NCBI RefSeq assembly: GCF_022581195.2
Contig: NC_061476.1
Span: 3,208,098 to 3,272,097 of the forward strand
Reading direction: 5' to 3'
Length of the DNA: 64,000 nt
From: Helicoverpa zea
Taxonomy: Eukaryota; Arthropoda; Insecta; Lepidoptera; Noctuidae
How positions within the stretch are numbered: position 1 is the stretch's first letter; each line of letters begins with the position of its first letter. This document shows, piece by piece, positions 10,950 through 22,949 of the stretch. The notes beneath the pieces are model-generated. The model did not search any database. It had not been told where the DNA came from and worked only from the letters and a program-made list of their open reading frames with translations. The position numbers and the translations under genes are program-made.

Positions 10950-12589
10950 ATCATGTTGTCATAGTAAATTGAAATAGACAACGTCAATTTGGCGCGCTTT
11001 TTCGACGCCATTTTGAACTTTATCGCAAAGAAGTAACGATGTTGCTACCAGTAAAAACAAAAAATATTGCACATGTTTCCTTGCTCAATTTTGATGGTTT
11101 CTTTTGTTGGTTTGTCTGCAAATCATTTCAAGATGGTCAGCAATCAAATTTTATTGTGTAACGCTGAGGTTTAGCTTGTAAAGGTCATTTACCTCTTAAT
11201 GTATGTATCGAAGTCATAACTGATTTTATAACCATCATACTGTTATGAGAAATGCCTTACGCTAGTCATAGTTTTTACGGTTTTGAAGTAAAAAGGGGCC
11301 AACAGTCATGAATCACGTATAATTTATAATTATGTACCTTTGAGGAATGATTAATACCTTAAATGGAAAGTCAAACAGAGAAAGAAGAAAGTTCGTTAAA
11401 TTTTATAAATCGAATCACATTCTTACCACGCCTCCGAAATTCAAAATGAGGTAAAAAGTGATCGAACTTAACCCATGCGCCTGCGATCGGTGTCGCATAG
11501 CAAATTCACATAACTTTGTATTTTATTATCATTTTGAACTATATTTGTATACATTTAAGGGGCAATTTCGCTTGTTTTTTACCTTCTACTTATAGAAGGC
11601 GACGTGAATGTCAAGTACATGAAATCGTTTATAGTGGTTCGCTAATTTTCGGTCACTTTCGAGGCCAATGGCATTGGTGAACATCATAAACTAGTCTATA
11701 ATAATTCAATGTGTTTACACAAAGATAGACCTATTCGAAAAATGCTTGAAAAATGAAGTTTGTCTGGTCATCACTTACAAAAAGTTAATTCATTATATTC
11801 GGGTCATAGTGCCGAGTCGAGAGTGAAACTGCATTTTTGATGTACCCAGTACCCACCCACAGATGCCGGGCGTCTGACGCACAGTGCTTCAAACTTTACA
11901 CTTATGTGGACAAAAATACTTTCGCAATGAGCTTTTGTTTTTTTAACACACTTTTTTATGACTTTCTTGTGTTATTGCGAATTTTGATACATATGTACTG
12001 TTTTTTTCGCTTTTATGATACTTAAACTTTACCTTGAATCCATTAACTGTGAAATCGTGCCGTTATTTTCAAGTTCATTTTAACAATTGAGTTTTTTTCT
12101 TTACTTACAAAATGCACATTGATCAACAATTTATTGGGGTTTATTGACTTAAAGTCCAAACACAATACTTACAACCGACATTATTTATAAATAAAAAAAA
12201 CACAGCATCATGCAATTTCGATTACTCAACCTTAAAAAACACCTTGACAACAAATACTCATAAAAATCACATTAATTCAATAGTTATTTTTGTCCATAAA
12301 AACACACGTTTAACCACAGTGCATTACCAGTTACATAGTCTAGTTAATTACAGCGTACTAACCATAAGATTATTTATAGTTGGTTTGAGCATTCTGGGTC
12401 AATGCGGCTGATCAGCCGATGAACGAACGTGGTCATTTTGAACTGGCCATTGACTATGCCTGATTGCTGGCTTTACTTGGTACTTTGTAAGCCTTGATCT
12501 TGATTGAAAATTTATGCTACTACTTGATTATAGATTGTTCACTGTGCTGATAACTGGCCAACAGTGGGAAATGATAAGGGCTTGTTGTG
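10950..12589. other. AT-rich spacer
   Basis: No gene seen. The short plus-strand frame at 11837-12025 is Phe/Cys/Tyr-rich and looks like chance. Confidence 0.5.
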
Positions 12590-12760
12590 GTAAATTGTAA
12601 AGATATGTCTTTGCGCCTTGTTTTGCGTCTGAGCAAAATCTCACAATTTAAAAATGGTACACATTATGTGATTATGAATATTAGTGAATCTAAGATTTTT
12701 TGCGCAGCTGGCTAATCTCTTAATATACGAACAGCTTTGGCCGAAAATTGATGTTTGACG
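12590..12760 (+). repeat. Highly diverged SINE fragment (second family)
   Basis: TTTGCGCAGCTGGCTAATCTC and GGCCGAAA resemble the 3' half of the SINE that is intact at 45765-46133. The similarity is patchy and the copy is old. Confidence 0.4.
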
Positions 12761-13150
12761 ATGAAAAATCATAAGCGTAGTGCTTAAGTATTATATTTTT
12801 TCTTCTTTATCGTACGACATTAAAAAAAGAAAGCCTCATTCACATGGTCATAATGTGCTAACTGTATAATCAACATTGAAAGAAAAACCGGTTCAAAAAA
12901 CTCGAATCACGCACCAAAATTTACTTTCGTCCGATATTTTCCTACAGTTAACTATGAAGTGCTATAACACTAACAGTTAACTGAATAAAACCTCTGAATA
13001 GTGACGTATTCGTCTATAATGCCTTTCGTTTGTAAAAAAGAATAATATAGCAAACATTCTTTCACAACTCAACAAAATCGAAAGTGTTTGAAAAGTGTGA
13101 ATTGGGAAAAAAAACTTGCGCTTGCATTGCCAATTGTCGACCTATGGATA

Positions 13151-13696
13151 GGGTTGCCAGATTCTTTAAAGTCGTTTACCCAGAAAATTGGGAAATGAGC
13201 TTATCCTGTGATATTTTTCTTCGAATCAGTATTTAACCTGCAAAAACATAATAATTAAACTATAATTCATAACGTACGATAGTTTTTTATGCTCTCTCAT
13301 TATCAATAACCTTGAGAACAATATCACCATATTTAGCATAATAACCCAAACGCCCACTAGACTATTATCCATTGTAAATTGCTTAATAAACATACTAACG
13401 ATATAATCTGATGTAACTGTACCGAATTATGAATACCAATATTGATTTAATACATAGATTAGTCTCGAAATATCGGTCAATTTACTTTTGATATGAAATT
13501 TTAATTGCGAGCTTTATGTTTCTTTATTATTTTATATTTTTTCTTGCTTAGTATGTTATCAAACACAGTGCAAAACATAATTTTTGATTTTGACATGAGT
13601 TTCATCTAAAAGGAATTATGACATATTTACTGATTCCTGACATAAATTAAAATCTCCCACAAACCGGGGTACTTAAGATTTATAACCAGGCAACCC
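13151..13696. mobile_element. 546-bp MITE with GGGTTGCC ends and TA duplication
   Basis: It starts TA-GGGTTGCCAG and ends CAGG-CAACCC-TA, so the outermost 8 bp are a perfect inverted repeat, with weaker pairing for some bases inward. The duplication TA (13149-13150, 13697-13698) and non-coding AT-rich interior fit a Tc1/mariner-type MITE. Confidence 0.6.
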
Positions 13697-13699
13697 TAT

Positions 13700-14643
13700 A
13701 CGATCGGGGTCATAATAAAAGCGAAAAGTGCCAAACAGGTTCTGATTCAAATTTGGGTTTGTGACAGGTTGTTTTCTCTTGCCCTGAGGAGGCGCGCGCG
13801 CAGCTGTGAGAAATAAATGCCAGGCACGAGTTTGGCAAACACGAACACTTTATTTATTTAATGTTTTCTCCTGAAAGACGTTTAAATAGTGAGTTAAACT
13901 GTCTTTAAGTTTACGTTGGTTAGATATTTTTATAGGAGGGGAAATCTTTTTATTCTTGTACGCGAAGTTGCTCTTACGGGATGAGGGTGAAACCGGTGTA
14001 ATCAATATAGGGAAGCAATTTTTTGTTTGTATTTATTACTACGGGACCCTAAAACTGGAAATGCATGTTTTTTCAAAAAGTCAAAGTACTACAGACATAC
14101 TTGCAGTTGCAACGCAATATTTTAAATCCTAGCAATTACGTATTCGTTTTATTGCGGCACCTGACTTCACGGATTTAAAATTTTATATATTGTAAGTTTT
14201 TTTATTTACTTTTTCCTTAACTTTAAAGACTACATCCTTGTTAATATGCAGTCGGAGCTTTTGTGTCATCAATGCTTTCATCTGGGAGTCTCGTAGACAT
14301 GTTGATGACTTTTCTCTGAGTGACTTTCATCACTCTAACTTGCTACTCTGACTATCGTGACTTAGATTGCATATTACCTTACAACCGTTTAAACCAGATA
14401 TTTCGTTAACCAATAACTAAATTATGACATTTTGCAGGAATTCCAGTAACAATTTGCTAACTAGGATTTATTACTAGGATAACTTATTTCCGAAGAGCTA
14501 TGACTACCAAAAGTTGTAAAACCCTAAAGCTTATGTAAGGTTACATCCTACATCGATAAATGGGTATCCCACTAATTCTTTATTTTTCGAAACTGTTTTT
14601 GAGATGCACTCATTCAAGCCCACACTCTTCAGCTTTATATAAT
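13700..14643. other. AT-rich spacer with a weak LINE-tail fragment
   Basis: No gene seen. A GGATGAGGGTGAAACCG stretch near 13980 is a short minus-strand piece of the common LINE tail. GGAGGCGCGCGCGCAGC near 13790 is a local CpG run. Confidence 0.4.
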
Positions 14644-14861
14644 ACTAGCTGTTGCCCGCGACTTCGTCTGCGTTCTCGTGCATTTAATCGTTCATTGCTC
14701 ATCCCCCGTAGGTGATAGCGTGATAATATATAGCCTATGTGTTGAACCGGCCTTCAGGTAATAGTCATGCAAAATTTGATTTAAATCCATGCAGTACTTT
14801 TTGAGTTTATCCGGGACAAACATACAGACAAACAGACATACAGACAAAAATTCTAAAAACT
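14644..14861 (+). repeat. LINE 3' tail
   Basis: Begins ACTAGCTGTTGCCCGCGACT, continues through TAGCCTATGTGTTGAACC and TTTGAGTTTATCCGGGAC, and ends with repeated ACAGACA words and an A-rich end. It is the most complete plus-strand copy of this tail type here. Confidence 0.6.
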
Positions 14862-15339
14862 ACATATTTGGGTTCAGAATCGATTATGGATCACCACCCG
14901 AGTATTTTTTTTTAAATATTCAATGTACAGTTTTGACTTTCCTATCATTTTATTATATGTATAGATTACAGACAGATAAGTATCTATCTGTCTAACCTTC
15001 ACATAATACATACTTATTAATACAGCAAAGCTTTAAAACAAGTTAACACACAACCACACTGCATCTAACGAGTACAATACGTAGGTTAATACAGAGCAGA
15101 ACAGGAAACCCAGTTGATAGGAAAGTAAGGCCGACTCGAGGTCACAAGCAGACTGATCTTATTTGTGTTGCGTGTTTAAAGTAGGGCTTGTAGTCAACCC
15201 TTTTAAGATAAGGCTATATTGCCTTGCCTTTTGTCTATTGTTATAGCGGCTTAAAAAAATTAATGGTTAAAAACGTAGAAATCATTAGAAGAATTTTCTA
15301 ACAATTAGGTATAAACACGGGTATGATATGTAGTTCAAT

Positions 15340-15480
15340 CATGAAATTCCAGTTCATATTTTCCGGCTCCATCATCAGATCAGTTCGACAGTACCATAAT
15401 ATTGTAACGTCATCAGAACTACATATATACAGCTGCCAATGTTAATGGCGCTTCGGTCATTGGAAGATGGTTTAATAAAT
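15340..15480 (+). repeat. Fragment of the 'tccatcatcagatcag' repeat
   Basis: CTCCATCATCAGATCAG followed by GTACCATAATATTG resembles the blocks at 28341-28690, a dispersed repeat that I associate with moth genomes. It is a partial copy. Confidence 0.45.
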
Positions 15481-15908
15481 TTTCTTAGAACACATACCGA
15501 CCTAATAAAATCATGTTAAAATAGTATTACCTACACCAACTGGAAAATTAAGCCACCTAGCACATCTTTTCACTACAATCCAGTCACCAATCATTATTCT
15601 CAAAGCCTATACATTCCACATGCCGTCTACTCTCTCCAAAACCATTAAAATACTATTAGAGGTTTTCTAAAACAATCTATCGGATCACTGATGAATGCCA
15701 TGGGCAATTGACACATTCTATGGTGTATGTAGTAGGTAATAACGTTGGCGATTTCACGCGAAGTACCTAGTCTTATGGAAGATATTTCTCTAATAGTGGG
15801 TATACAGTTTAGCTTTTGAATAGTGAAGAATTTCCTGCAATTTTCAATGGGGGCTTTTCTGTATCATAGTTTAGCTTCATATACTCAGAAATAATTGAGT
15901 ACTTATAT

Positions 15909-16055
15909 TCTGCCAGCGGTTTCACCCGTGTCAAACCCGTTCAAACGAATAAAAAGTAGGCTTCCTCTACAAAGGGGTTAACACTGAAAAAATAATTGTA
16001 ATAGGACCAGTCATTCCTGAGAATAGCTCCAAATTAAACAAACAAACTATTAAAC
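15909..16055 (+). repeat. Degenerate LINE 3' tail
   Basis: CCAGCGGTTTCACCCGTGTC, AAAAAGTAGGC, a diverged ATTCCTGAGAATAG core and a closing AAACAAACAAAC run. Confidence 0.5.
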
Positions 16056-16177
16056 TTTACAATACCTAACAGTTATGATCGTTAGGTGTAGATTACTTAA
16101 TGCTGCGCAAGCTGTATATAATAACTTCTTTGCCCGGGTTATAAGTGACCCACTTTAATCAACGCCAGCTTTTCTTC

Positions 16178-16390
16178 TCAAGTTTCCCTCATTTCCTCTG
16201 ACATTTCAATTTTCTTGCGACTTTCCACAACATCACCTAAGTCTTCGTCTAACAGTAATGATGATCGCCAATTGTCCCGTTGATCGGCGCGTGCGCACCT
16301 GTCCAACACAGCCATTAATGGCCGCCTGTCACACCGCACCGTAACAAATGCGTAGGGAATCGATTCATTGAACAATATAGTTGTGAGCAC
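16178..16390 (-). CDS. Possible short coding exon, no family recognised
   Basis: Minus-strand frame of about 70 codons ending at TGA, ending in an acidic-basic stretch (SRKKIEMSEEMRET). It is more GC-rich than its surroundings and charge-rich, as real proteins often are, but has no known motif. The start used is GTG, so the true 5' end, if any, would lie at a splice site. It could equally be part of an unrecognised repeat. Confidence 0.2.
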   Translation of the reverse strand: MLTTILFNESIPYAFVTVRCDRRPLMAVLDRCARADQRDNWRSSLLLDEDLGDVVESRKKIEMSEEMRET

Positions 16391-17286
16391 AAAATTATAC
16401 GGACAATCTTTTATTGTGTTTTCTAATTTTTATTTATGTCTTGTGGACATCTTATAACTTTCACCAATGATGGGTTATTTTAATCGAAATGTTTATTGTT
16501 AGATTTCACAAATATATTTATTGGTAGCTTCTGCCAAGTATCGCCGTATTGTGGTTTTCTCATAAATATTATAACGAAAGGTGGTTAGAGACAGTTTAAC
16601 TTTCTAGATTAAAGCTGACTTTTCACATATAAACGTGAAGAAGTATTTTTATGTATCTCTTTTAGTACGTGTTTAAATACCTGCATTCTAGCTATTTCTA
16701 CTTCTTGCTGTGAAACTAGGTACTTTAAATACCTGACATATAGCCTACTATATTAATGTATTTTACCCGGAGACAAAGGATGAATTTTAAAAATCGGTTC
16801 AGCAGTATCAGAGCATTTATATATATTAGTTGACAGGACTTAAACTACTCCACAACAGATCGTCTTATCCGCCATATGATCACAAACTCAAGCTTAAACG
16901 CTACATAACGGTGTGATAGGAGGAAATGCGACGGTAATGTATCCAATACCACAGATATGTGGACCGTTTTGCTCAAGCATTTTCTATAGCCTAGCACATT
17001 GGTATGTAGAATATGCTGATATACTTAATGATAGAATGACAGTTTGATATAGATATACTGGTATTTACGGCGACTTGATACTTAAAATATTTGATAACTT
17101 TATAGGAAAACACTTTTAGAATCGCGGAAGTTTCTTTTAAGAATATAAACTTTATTGTTTCAGTTTGTTTGTAAAAAAATATGATTCATGATTTATCTCA
17201 AAAACAAATATGTATGAAAACCGTGGTTCTGGTGGTCCTAGAATATTATACGGAGCTTTTACGCGAAGAATTGCTAACTATAAATG
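16391..17286. other. AT-rich spacer with a scrap of LINE tail
   Basis: No gene seen. An AAAAATCGGTTCAGCAGTATC stretch near 16785 is a fragment of the common LINE tail. Confidence 0.4.
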
Positions 17287-17445
17287 ACTAGCTTGTCCTC
17301 GCCGTTTTACCTGCATTTCATAGGAACTACTGCAACCGGAAAAAACGAAGTCAAAGGACTTTAACTTCTTAGGTTTTTGACTACCTTTAAATTAAATCGG
17401 TTTAGTCGTTTTGGTCTGAAAGAGCAACAGATAAAATTACTTTCA
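17287..17445 (+). repeat. Degenerate LINE 3' tail
   Basis: GACTAGCTTGTCCTCGCCG start, GGAACTACTGC, a TTAAATCGGTTTAGTCGTTT core and a TTTCACATTTAT end. Confidence 0.5.
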
Positions 17446-17797
17446 CATTTATCGTATCACTAAAGACTGGCAAAATATCTCTAATGGTACTTTCCACATA
17501 CTTCTGTAGCCACGCCTAGCCGGTCTTTGGGAAAAACCTATCATAATACAACATGATGATCATGACACAACAATGTGCCTTTCTACACGTAATCCTTCGT
17601 ATCGAATGTTCGAGGCGCCTCAAATACCAAGGCTGAGCGACCTCAGTGCAAGGCTCTGAGCAGATAACAATGCAGTTGTGTTTTATATGTGTTTAAGATC
17701 ATATATACGAGTTATATATGAGTCTGGAAAGTAAGGATGATATGTATAACTTAGCCTTTGTATCCTGTAGTTAAAATTCGGATTCATTGCGACATCT

Positions 17798-17932
17798 GCT
17801 CACCCTTTTCCCAACTATGTTGTTCAGGCTTACAGTTGTAGCTGACCAGTGTTTTACTTGGAGCGGCTGCCCTATCTGGCCTCCTCAGCCCAGTTATCTG
17901 GGCTGCCCGTGTGACTTGAGATAGCTTTTTCA
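17798..17932 (-). repeat. Degenerate SINE, 3' part
   Basis: CCTTTTCCCAACTATGTTG, GACCAGTGTTTTAC and CCCAGTTATCTGGGCTGCCC correspond on the minus strand to the SINE family at 40725-41113. Many substitutions mark it as old. Confidence 0.6.
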
Positions 17933-18466
17933 GGAGGGTCAAAATCACTTAATTATTGACAAAAGTTACGGAACCGTATCGTGAAACCGTATTGCATTTG
18001 TTCTACCGTCACGTTGATTCGAGTTTATTACCTGAAACAAAATAAGCATATGATAAGTAAGGGTAAGAAATACACAAAAATGATAGCCGGGATTATTGAA
18101 AGTGCCTACCGAAACAAGTCTAAGCGGTGTTTAAAATTGATAGTAAAAGTATACAAAAATATATTCAGAGAGTGTTCAAAAGGCGATAACCTCAATGTCA
18201 AATGGTTTTAGAATAACAAATGAATCCTTGTTGGCACAATAGAAAGTTTAGTAAAGTTTGTTGATCTGAAGGAATGTGGAGAAGTTTTTGACCTATGAGT
18301 CATGTGATCATTGTTGAGAGTTTTACGTTTTAATTTACTTTACTACTAAGTATTTCTCTAGTCTTTTGTCCTCCGTGGTATTTCTAAATATTGTTATGAT
18401 GTCATCTGCTCAAGCTAAATATATTTGGTTGTTTGAATATTTGATAGCCCATCGAGAAAGGCTATA

Positions 18467-19867
18467 TCGGGTGTGTCGTTCACAATCACATTAAATGAAA
18501 TGCGTTAATATACTGGTTAATATATGTCGATTAATAAAAACAAAAAAGAAAAATACGTAAAAATAAAAAAATGATTTTTTCAAACAAAGTAAATAGAATA
18601 AAAATGTGTGAAAATTAGAACACCATATAAAAGCCAGTCATTACCATAGATTTAATATAATAAACAAGATTGCGCACGCTCAAAATATATATTTACGAAA
18701 ATGAACTCTATTCCAAAGCAATAAGGTACTAAATTTGTTGCATAATACACAGAGGCAAAGCCGAGCCGAGAGGGATAGTTAGAACGGAGGCCGTTTGTCT
18801 CTTTCTAACACCTTGCCAGCATAAAAAAATGTTGTGATCAACAGTTTTGTCTTCCCAAAAAAACAATTGAATCACATATATTTTTATCTTATTTTAACAA
18901 TTGTAAGTCAACAAATTAATAAAAATCGCATTAATTTATTATACGAATAAATTTATATAAATTATTATTCATAAAACATAAACAACATAAGTTTTTATTT
19001 TGTTTTTTTTTTCTAGCGGTAACCCTGAACATTCTTGGCGCGTAATCAGCATTTAAAATTTTGTTTATATTTTTTGTATTAAATCAATTTAAACTATTTA
19101 AATGGTGAAAAAGTGTTGCGTTTATACTTGTAAAAGTGAATCCTATGGTGGTTGCAATATATCGTTCCACAGGTTAGCTAATAATAATAACATTTTCGTA
19201 AACCAAACAACTAGGGTGCCCATGAATTCTTGTAACAAGTGAAAATATGGGTGATGGATTTTAAAACTGTTGTACTATTGTTATAGCTTCCCAAAAAATG
19301 AAGAAAGGCGACATAAATGGCTCAGCAGTCTATATATGAAGTAGAAATACAAAAAAAACAGTCTTGACTTCGAATCTTCCTGCTTTTATACTGCTAATTC
19401 CCGCTAATTATTAAAAGCCTTTATATGTATCTTAAGGTCACAAACTGCGTAAGTTAAAACTTCAATACCAATCTGCGTTTAATAATCTTAGCAAATTCGG
19501 ATTTGTCTCACATAGCTTAATCTCATAGTCACCCTATTAGAAAGGGACAGACAGCCTCCGTACTAACTGTTTCACTCGGCTCGTTTTTTGGGTTTACGTG
19601 CGCAGTCCTGTTTACTAATATTATGTCTATGGTCATTACAAACAACTGAAATTCTCCCTTGAAAACTGACATCTGTCAACTGGTCAAAACATTCGATTCT
19701 CCTAACTTTATCTCTGCTTTACACATGATGTTGTAAATTATAAAAACGAAAAATGACTCCTGTGGTTAAACCACTGAATGGATTAGGTTATTTTTTTTAC
19801 AATTCGTCATAGAATATCATAAAGTATATGCGATAGGATTTAATGTGATTGTGAACGACACACCCGA
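18467..19867. mobile_element. Nested foldback element carrying THAP-type exons
   Basis: The outer ends at 18467-18495 and 19839-19867 are perfect 29-bp inverted repeats (TCGGGTGTGTCGTTCACAAT, then CACATTAAA), flanked by TA (18465-18466, 19868-19869). About 170 bp further in, a second inverted pair appears (about 18643-18810 against 19535-19632), sharing CCATAG, TAAACA(A/G)GA(T/C)TGCGCACG and, inward, GAGCCGAG and TAGAACGGAGGC-like words with moderate divergence. The likeliest reading is one TIR element inside another, or one element with long imperfect subterminal repeats. Two short exons for a THAP zinc finger lie between the inner arms. Confidence 0.7.
19102..19344 (+). pseudogene. THAP zinc-finger N-terminal half, two exons
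   Basis: Exon 1 (19102-19172) starts MVKKCCVYTCKSES and ends at NISFH plus two bases before a GT donor. The 114-bp intron ends TTGTTATAG. Exon 2 (19287-19344) restores the frame at the codon split by the splice and reads FPKNEERRHKWLSS before TAG. This is the standard opening of a THAP domain: Met-Val, a Cys-x3-Cys pair, ISFH, then FP and a Lys-Trp-Leu helix. The second zinc pair (Cys-x2-His) is absent because of the early stop, so it cannot form a whole finger. THAP domains bind DNA in P-element-type transposases and in host regulators. Here it lies inside inverted repeats, so a decayed transposase is likelier than a host gene. Confidence 0.65.
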
Positions 19868-19982
19868 TATATTACTTTCTTCTTTCACATGGAACGATTA
19901 GAATCTGTAAAAGTCGAGAGGAGGACTAACATCGATGGAATTTGTATTATACAAGCATACAGATTATGTTAGTATGCACTAA

Positions 19983-20100
19983 TATTTCCCGCGGTTCTAT
20001 AGATTAGGATGTTCTTTTTCAGGTTCTGATCTATGTACCAAAATTTTCGATTGGTTCTGAAGTTTTGGCGTGTAAGCCTTACAGACAGATAGACATAAAT
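19983..20100 (+). repeat. LINE 3' tail fragment
   Basis: TTCCCGCGGTT, TTTTTCAGGTTCTGATCTATG and TTACAGACAGATAGAC match parts of the common non-LTR tail. Confidence 0.45.
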
Positions 20101-20324
20101 ACCTCTTAAATCATGAGCTATAGGTACCATGGGTATACTAGTAACATATATGAGAGCACACGAATGAGTTCATGTGGGATTGCCTCACATGTTATTTGTT
20201 CGCACAGTATTTCACATAATCGCGTGCTCATCTATCTACATGGTTGCGTGGGGCAAAGTATGAGATGTAAGTAGACCAGTCAAAGAACTATTGGTTACTG
20301 TTTTATCCTTATTCTGTATTAGCT

Positions 20325-20500
20325 TCGGCTAGCGGTTTCAACTGAATCCAGTGGAGATTACTCCGCAAACCTGGATAATAACTAGCCGCGATCAATGGGG
20401 TATTAAACACTGAAAGAACTTTTCAAATCATTCCAGAACTTCCTGAGATTAGTGCATTTTAGGAAACACAAAAACAAACTCTTTGAGAAGTTTACGAACA
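20325..20500 (+). repeat. Degenerate LINE 3' tail
   Basis: GGCTAGCGGTTTCAACTGAA, a GGAGATTACT stretch, TTCCTGAGATTAG and AAACACAAAAACAAACTC in the usual order. Confidence 0.55.
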
Positions 20501-22484
20501 ATTTCTAAGAACATGTCAATGCGTTCAGTTTTTAGAGAGGATAAAATTTGACCGCCAACATTCTTCAGGATTTTTATTGTACCTACATAGAAGTAATGAC
20601 AAATTAGGACACAATTTCATAACTTATACCATAAACAACAGTAATCACTAGTTGTATCAACAACGCATGCGCAAGATAGTCCATTGGCATCACTCTCGCG
20701 CATCGCCGACCATGAAAATGGCGCCAATCATATTTTTTCTGGCGCTATCGGTTAAAATACATTCATAAAATGTAGAAAACAAGGTACAAAAAAGCTAAAA
20801 AATTGAAAGAAAATTCGCATTCATTCGACTTCAAAACAAGGGGGAGGTACGCAATTCGGAGGGTCTTTTTGTTTGTCTGAATAAATGTTTTATCTATCTA
20901 TCAATTTGTCAAGTATTTTGTTAACTTGGTAAGAATTGTCGTATATAGACGCTCTGGTTTCCGACTATTAATGACATCCGCGACCCACCAATTTAATGTC
21001 ATCCAAATGTTTGCCTTCCAAAACACGGAGAAATTCGTCATGACAAGCCGGTTACCCATCCATAGATTGACTGCACCAAGCGTTGCTTAACCTTCTGATT
21101 GATCGACCCGTGCTGTTGTTACTTAGCCACAAACTCCTCTACAAAATGAAATCTCATTCATACAAAACCACATTTCTACATCAAACATAATATCTAAATA
21201 ACAAACAGACTCGGTCAACAGTGAATCACTAGTACTTTCATCCAAACCTGTAGGGTTAGGACTTTCACTTCACTATAGTAATGTTTGTATGGAAAACTAG
21301 CATAGCTTATGTGGATGCGTTTGTGTAAGTTAACTGTTAGTGTTTGGTTTCTATCTTAGTTTACAATATACATAGTAGATAGTAATTTGTAGATAAGACG
21401 TAGGTATTTTAGAATTTCGTACCCAAAAGGTACAAGTCCGTCCGTCTATCAACCGTGATGGTAATGAAGTTGTTTTTTTTAGAAGATATATATAATGCCA
21501 GTATAACAATAAATACCGAAAACTACAATAAAATGTGTAATTTACCTTACAAAAAATTAAATACTAACTTTGTTACTAAAAGTAAATTAACTAAGGCAGT
21601 TCTTACTAACAAATTAATCAACAGCTTCAACAAGATAATTATCAAGAAATGTTAACCATCACAGACTCAGTTACTCTGTCGCAAGACTGCACAAAGGAAG
21701 CGAAAGATTTTGAAACTAACTGCAGTAAAAAGTAAGAAGTCCGATATAAATATGTTGCTCAATGAACGGAAACAAAAACTATTGGGAGCGGTCACGAGCT
21801 ACGTTTTACGTAAAAACTTATAGAATGATGGATTTCCGATGTTTTGATAACATTCCTAAAGTATCCATTGAAAAGAGAAGTGATGATTTTTGAAATATGT
21901 AATGGTATTTTTTGCCAGTCAACAGCAATGTCTTTTGGGCCCTTTGCGTAATTGTATCTAGTAAAATTTTATTTTATGTAAAATTAATTAAATATGCATG
22001 ATTGTCAATTTTTATTATTGGCTGAACAAATTTTAATCTTTAAGAAGCCTCTGTATTTTTAAACACTAACTATTTATAAAGATTTAATCTTTAAAAACAC
22101 AGTTATGTAAGTTAATTCGTTATGTATTAAAAAACAAAGATTTTAAGAGCTACTCAAAATAAAACTTCAGATCTTCATGTTAAATAAACGACGCAAAAAG
22201 GTAGAAAAACTTTAAGATCTAAAGCAGATAAACATAATAAATAATATCCTCGCATATCAAACCGCTTATTATAATTACCAAAAACGAAATCGTGACCAAA
22301 AACGACTAAAATAACGTTTCTATGAATCCATAAAAGATGAGTGTTATAGTAAAAAATATTGACTTTGAACCTCTACTATAATTTTATAATACTTTTTTGT
22401 CACTGACGTAATTTTAATAATGTTATTTTCCTTCACGATCCTAGGAAAATATTGTACAAAAGTTACCGCCATAATCCTATGAAA
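20501..22484. other. AT-rich spacer
   Basis: No supported gene. A CAATTCGGAGGGTC word near 20850 is probably a repeat scrap. The Asn/Lys-rich frame at 21455-21655 reflects base composition. Confidence 0.45.
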
Positions 22485-22488
22485 TTAA

Positions 22489-22945
22489 GGCGACGAATTG
22501 GTCAACAATAATTCCATAACCGGCACGCGCATCTAAGGCGCCAAAAGGGGTCGGAGCGTCTGAGCGGGGCGAGGATAACAATACGCGCGCTAGCTTATAA
22601 CTAAAAGTCGTAAGCGACAAAATGGTTTTGTAATTTTATTATTTAGAAATGATAATTTGATAAAAATTCCTTCTACAATTTTAAAGAGTATGTATATACT
22701 CAACTACTAAAAAAGTTAAGAGGCTTAAATCGGTCCCGTTTGCCCATAATATGTGAATCTCTTTTTAAAAAGAGGTATGTTTGTTATATTTTTCTCTGTT
22801 ATAAAAGTTACCTAATCATGTTTTGAAGTCTAACAAAAAAAGGTTTATATCATGAAGTTTCAGGTAACCAAGTTGTATTTTGATCCGTTTTGTATTTACT
22901 GAGAAAAATTGAGATCCTTGGCGCCAAAAATTCCAATTCGTCCTC
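22489..22945. mobile_element. TTAA-flanked MITE candidate
   Basis: TTAA at 22485-22488 and 22946-22949 brackets ends that pair as GGCGACGAATTGG and, inverted, GAGGACGAATTGG (11 of 13). GGCGCCAAA words follow inward on both sides. The 457-bp interior is non-coding. A TTAA duplication would suit a piggyBac-type MITE, but the short TIR makes this provisional. Confidence 0.45.
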
Positions 22946-22949
22946 TTAA

